Positions 61,232 through 64,000 of a stretch of 64,000 bases of DNA are shown one piece after another. Each line of letters opens with the position of its first letter. The stretch's first letter is position 1. Below the pieces are notes generated by a model that was not told where the DNA came from, did not search any database, and saw only the letters and a list, made by a program, of their open reading frames with translations. A program made the position numbers and the translations under genes. Source of the DNA: Leucobacter sp. UCMA 4100 (GTDB lineage Bacteria > Actinomycetota > Actinomycetes > Actinomycetales > Microbacteriaceae). Where the stretch lies: positions 1,162,514 to 1,226,513 of the forward strand of contig NZ_JAFEUS010000002.1 in NCBI RefSeq assembly GCF_027853335.1. The letters run 5' to 3'.

Positions 61232-62439
61232 TATGGGTTGGTGACAGTTGGTCTGTCAGGCCGCAAGCGCGACTGACGTATTTATGGTTGCTTCGAACTC
61301 GACCGGCGTCAACCGACCCAACCGGGCCTGCCGACGCCTGCGACGATAAGTCCGCTCGATCCAAGTCACGATCGCGATACGCCACTCCTCCCGAGTTGCC
61401 CAGAAGCCCCGGTTCAGCACACTCTTCTGCAACAGGGAGAAAAACGATTTCATCGCCGCGTTATCCCCGGCAGCACCCACACGCCCCATCGAGCCGACGA
61501 GCTTCTATCGGGTGAGTTCTCGCCGGAACCTCCCACTACGAAATTGCGACCCACGGTCACTGTTGTATCACGCACCCACTAACACCTCCACGCCTGGCAA
61601 CCGCGTTCTGAAGCGCTGTGGCCGCAAGAGATGACTTCATGCGGTCACTGATTGAGTACCCCACAATCCGGTTCGAGCACACATCTTTCACTGCGCACAA
61701 GTAGAGTTTGCCCTCACCGGTTCGGTGCTCCGAAATATCGGTGAACCAGAGCGTGTCCACCGTCTCCGCAGCGAACTCACGCTGCATGAGATTCATCATG
61801 CACGGTAGGCCTGGCAGCTTTGCTTTCCTTCGTGCTTTCTCCTTCCCGAACACGCTCCACCAGCCCTGTTCAGAACAAATCCGCCACGCAGTCCGATCTG
61901 CCATCGGTTCACCCGGATCGTCCTGATGCGCGTCGTAGAGTGCGTTCGCACGATACGCCTCGACAAGTTCCCGCTCATCAATGGGCTGCGTCAGCCACCG
62001 ATAGTAGGACTGGCGGGCGAGCTTCAAAATCCCGCACGACACTACGACGGGATTCCCACCCGCGGCGAGCTATTTCACGAGCGGGTACATCATTTTCCCG
62101 GCAAATGCGCCTGGGACAGATACGCTGCTGCGCGCCGCAACACCTCAACTTCCTGTTCGAAGAGCCTGTTGTGCCTGCGCAGCTCACGTAATTCCTCGTT
62201 CTCACTAGTCGTGATGCCAGGACTCTCGCCAGAATCAACGCGTTCTCGATACAACCATTTCTCGAGGATTACTTAATGAATGCCAAGGTCTTTGGCCACT
62301 TGCGCGATCGCAACCCCGGGCCCACGATTCCCCGCGCCCTAACCACGTCCTCACGAAACTCCTTCGGAAACATTTTCGGCATAATGACATCTTTCCAAAC
62401 TAGCCAGTATCCAGCCACATTGAGTGTCACCAACCCATA
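61232..62439 (-). mobile_element. Decayed IS3-family insertion sequence, about 1.2 kb
   Basis: Terminal inverted repeats TATGGGTTGGTGACA (61232-61246) and its complement (62425-62439) bound both transposase gene remnants. The distance of 1,208 bp is usual for the family. No clear target duplication is visible. All reading frames are broken, so it is not autonomous. Confidence 0.82.
61256..62382 (-). pseudogene. IS3-family transposase OrfA/OrfB remnants
   Basis: OrfA starts at ATG 62382 (MPKMFPKEFREDVVRAR), shifts frame and meets a stop near LGIH. The leucine-zipper part (NEELRELRRHNRLFEQEVEV) is in another frame. OrfB shows LKLARQSYYRWLTQPID and LWFTDISEHRTGEGKLY. It then changes frame just before NSDRGSQFRS, reaches a stop, and continues in a third frame with DNAAMKSFFSLLQKSVLNRG and ERTYRRRRRQARLGRLTPVE. 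At least four lesions are present. Confidence 0.85.
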
Positions 62440-62567
62440 TAGCAGACCCGACCAGAGTCGGTCTTCATTCTTGGTCGCATTTGTGCTAACTTTGTAGGTA
62501 ACAAGACCGGTTCCGCTGCCCGCTTCGGTGGGAGTCCAGGGCCGGTCCTCGTTTTTCTCTCCGGGCG

Positions 62568-63863
62568 GTGACGATGGCGGGCGCCAAGCAGTTCAAGACG
62601 TATGCGCAACAGCTTGCGCTTCTTGAACAGCGGGGCATGACCATCGAAAACCCAGCCTCAGCTGAAGCACTGCTGCGTCAGCTGAACTACTATCGACTCT
62701 CCGGCTACTGGCACCCCATGCAGGGATTTGATCCCACCTCGGGACAGAGCCTGGACGAGTTTCGCCCGGGTGCATCCTTCAACCTTGTTCACCAGCTGTA
62801 CTTTTTCGACGAGCAGCTCCGACATATTGCGTCAGGTGAACTAGCGCGAATCAAGCTGGCCGCAACCGAACCGCAGCTACGGGCGCTTCGAAACCGCACC
62901 GATAACACGTTGAGTATTGATGATCAAGACCGCTCAAGCGAAGTTGCCAACCTCAAGGCTCAGTTACAAGAGCCCAGAATCCGAAGAGGCCAGTACCAAC
63001 CCCAAGCAAACATCGCAGAACAAGCACTCACCGGCACACAACCCATCGGGCAAGAAGACCTCGACGCCTTGACGTCGTACTTCCCGCAGGTCAACGTTGC
63101 TCGTTTGCATGGGGTCGAAGGTTTCCATCGCGAATTGACCGACGCGCTACGCGACGAGCACCAGCGCCAGTTCGACGTATACACGAACGCGGCACGTGAG
63201 ACAGACGGTCAGATTGCTTACGTGGAAGATCGCATCCGGGCGCTGGGCAAACCGGTCGACATCCTTGACGAGACTTGGGACGAATACGGCAAGCTTTCAG
63301 CCAATCGCAAGGCGCTCAAAATCCAACTCGGAATCTGGGATGGAAAGGAAGCGAGTCTTGCAGAACGAAATCGTCTGCGAGAGGAACTCAAGTCACTCCG
63401 ACAGTCCGCGCTGATTGTTGCACGAAGAGCCACGAACGGCAAGCTTGTCGAACTGAATGGCCTCGCGGCAGCCGACCAGCAACCGCCCGTATTGAACTTC
63501 AACGAGAACGGCACCAACTACAAGTTTGAGTCACCCGATGACGAAGGCTTCGGCGTAGCTGACAAAGGCCTGTCCCCGTTCGACCTTGCAGTGTTCAGCC
63601 TGACCCCGATTCCTGTGATCATGCAGGAATCCGTGCTGTTCAACAACATCGAGAAGGACATCGTAGGCAAGCTCCTTGAGTTGCACGAGCAGTCAAACAA
63701 GCAAGTCTTGATTGCCTTCGCCCGAGAGCAAGACTACGAAGGCACCTCTGTAGAAGAGATCGTGAACAAGACCAGCTTCATCACACTCGGGCCTGACGGC
63801 AAAGCCCTTTACGGTTGGCAATGGAATAAGAAAACAGACGAGCAAAAAGCGGAGGAGCAATGA
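62568..63863 (+). CDS. Abi-like / DUF2326-like chimeric protein
   Basis: This 431-aa ORF joins two families. Residues about 1-95 resemble the start of an Abi_2-type abortive-infection protein (KQFKTYAQQLALLEQRGM, LLRQLNYYRLSGYW, LYFFDEQLRHI). From about 100 on, it resembles the coiled-coil and C-terminal part of a DUF2326 protein of ABC-three-component systems (LHGVEGFHRELTDAL, FDLAVFSLTPIPVIMQESVL, KQVLIAFAREQDY). The rest of Abi_2 and the DUF2326 P-loop domain are absent. The start is GTG 62568 or ATG 62574, with a weak site. It overlaps the XRE gene by ATGA. Family calls are from memory of motifs. Confidence 0.65.
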   Translation: MTMAGAKQFKTYAQQLALLEQRGMTIENPASAEALLRQLNYYRLSGYWHPMQGFDPTSGQSLDEFRPGASFNLVHQLYFFDEQLRHIASGELARIKLAATEPQLRALRNRTDNTLSIDDQDRSSEVANLKAQLQEPRIRRGQYQPQANIAEQALTGTQPIGQEDLDALTSYFPQVNVARLHGVEGFHRELTDALRDEHQRQFDVYTNAARETDGQIAYVEDRIRALGKPVDILDETWDEYGKLSANRKALKIQLGIWDGKEASLAERNRLREELKSLRQSALIVARRATNGKLVELNGLAAADQQPPVLNFNENGTNYKFESPDDEGFGVADKGLSPFDLAVFSLTPIPVIMQESVLFNNIEKDIVGKLLELHEQSNKQVLIAFAREQDYEGTSVEEIVNKTSFITLGPDGKALYGWQWNKKTDEQKAEEQ

Positions 63864-64000
63864 GAAGAATCAGCTACAACCCGTTGTGGAAGAAGCTCGT
63901 CGATAAAGGCTGGTTGAAGCGCGACCTCCAGCAGAAGGCCGGTATCAGTACCGGCACCGTCGCGAAGCTCGAACAGAACGAGAACGTCACCACCGCCGTG
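63860..64000 (+). CDS. XRE-family (Cro/CI-type) regulator, cut by the window edge
   Basis: The first 47 codons are visible: a short lead (MRRISYNPLWKKLVDKGW) and a helix-turn-helix (LQQKAGISTGTVAKLEQNENV). This ISYxxLW-type small regulator is typical next to DNA methyltransferase or other defence genes. Its ATG overlaps the stop of the chimeric gene, so the two are co-translated. It continues beyond the window. Confidence 0.85.
   Translation, partial: MRRISYNPLWKKLVDKGWLKRDLQQKAGISTGTVAKLEQNENVTTAV

Noticed and set aside
61557-62042. A separate 161-aa gene
   Set aside because: It is only the middle of the IS3 OrfB, with the rest in other frames within the same inverted repeats.

Overview
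This window comes from a high-GC Gram-positive bacterium, most likely an actinobacterium of the Microbacteriaceae type. I infer this from the strong G/C bias at third codon positions, many GTG and ATGA/GTGA-coupled starts, FadR-, PucR-, TetR- and IclR-type regulators, a mycothiol-dependent-isomerase-like DinB protein, a DtxR-type iron box, a sortase-E-like LAATG anchor and a kdpFABCDE cluster. The species cannot be fixed from the sequence alone. I saw no rRNA, tRNA or CRISPR.

Layout. 1-700: a FadR-type regulator coupled to a gene cut by the window edge. 1,059-4,236: a TetR / thiolase / short-chain dehydrogenase / MaoC hydratase set for acyl-CoA metabolism. 4,379-7,701: a run of small membrane proteins (CPBP protease, SdpI-like, YtrA-type repressor, two DUF1648 proteins). 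7,771-13,632: an enoyl-CoA hydratase, a POT peptide transporter and, divergently, a GntR / gamma-glutamyltransferase / TauE exporter operon. 13,927-19,351: a thioesterase and a branched-chain 2-oxoacid dehydrogenase operon headed by an aromatic aminotransferase. 19,386-26,797: a short siderophore-interacting protein, then PucR, a FAD oxidoreductase, a DUF3556 membrane protein and an acyl-CoA synthetase. 26,972-28,664: a DinB/maleylpyruvate-isomerase-like protein and a glycerate kinase, convergent.

28,994-36,056 is a self-contained catabolic locus: a divergent FadR-type regulator with a clear operator and promoter, an amino-acid-type ABC importer, a D-2-hydroxyacid dehydrogenase, a ThDP enzyme, and an alpha/beta hydrolase that has lost its nucleophile serine. 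An IS30-family element (36,141-37,379) follows; it sits inside a palindromic repeat. 37,449-46,606 holds a FUSC transporter and the Kdp high-affinity potassium system, including 29-aa KdpF and an extra 31-aa membrane ORF ahead of it. 46,983-50,100 is a coupled three-gene operon (lipase-like hydrolase, condensation-type acyltransferase, DUF6320 membrane protein). 50,347-52,362 encodes a wall-anchored surface protein. 52,481-55,856 is a Baeyer-Villiger-type monooxygenase and hydrolase pair with a divergent IclR regulator. 56,321-59,277 is an iron-regulated set (AraC regulator, siderophore-binding lipoprotein, frameshifted siderophore-interacting protein). 59,319-61,031 is a long-chain acyl-CoA ligase.

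The right end (61,232-64,000) looks like an eroded defence island: a decayed IS3-family element, an ORF that joins an Abi-type N-terminus in frame to the C-terminal part of a DUF2326 (ABC-three-component) protein, and a coupled XRE regulator running off the window.

Across the window six copies of one long palindrome (core TTGACGAAAAGCAGGGTG) are scattered between genes. Paired changes in the two arms of one copy suggest that the folded structure matters. A second palindrome family (core GTGGTCAAAAAGTGTCGAA) has one intact copy and one split by the IS30 element.
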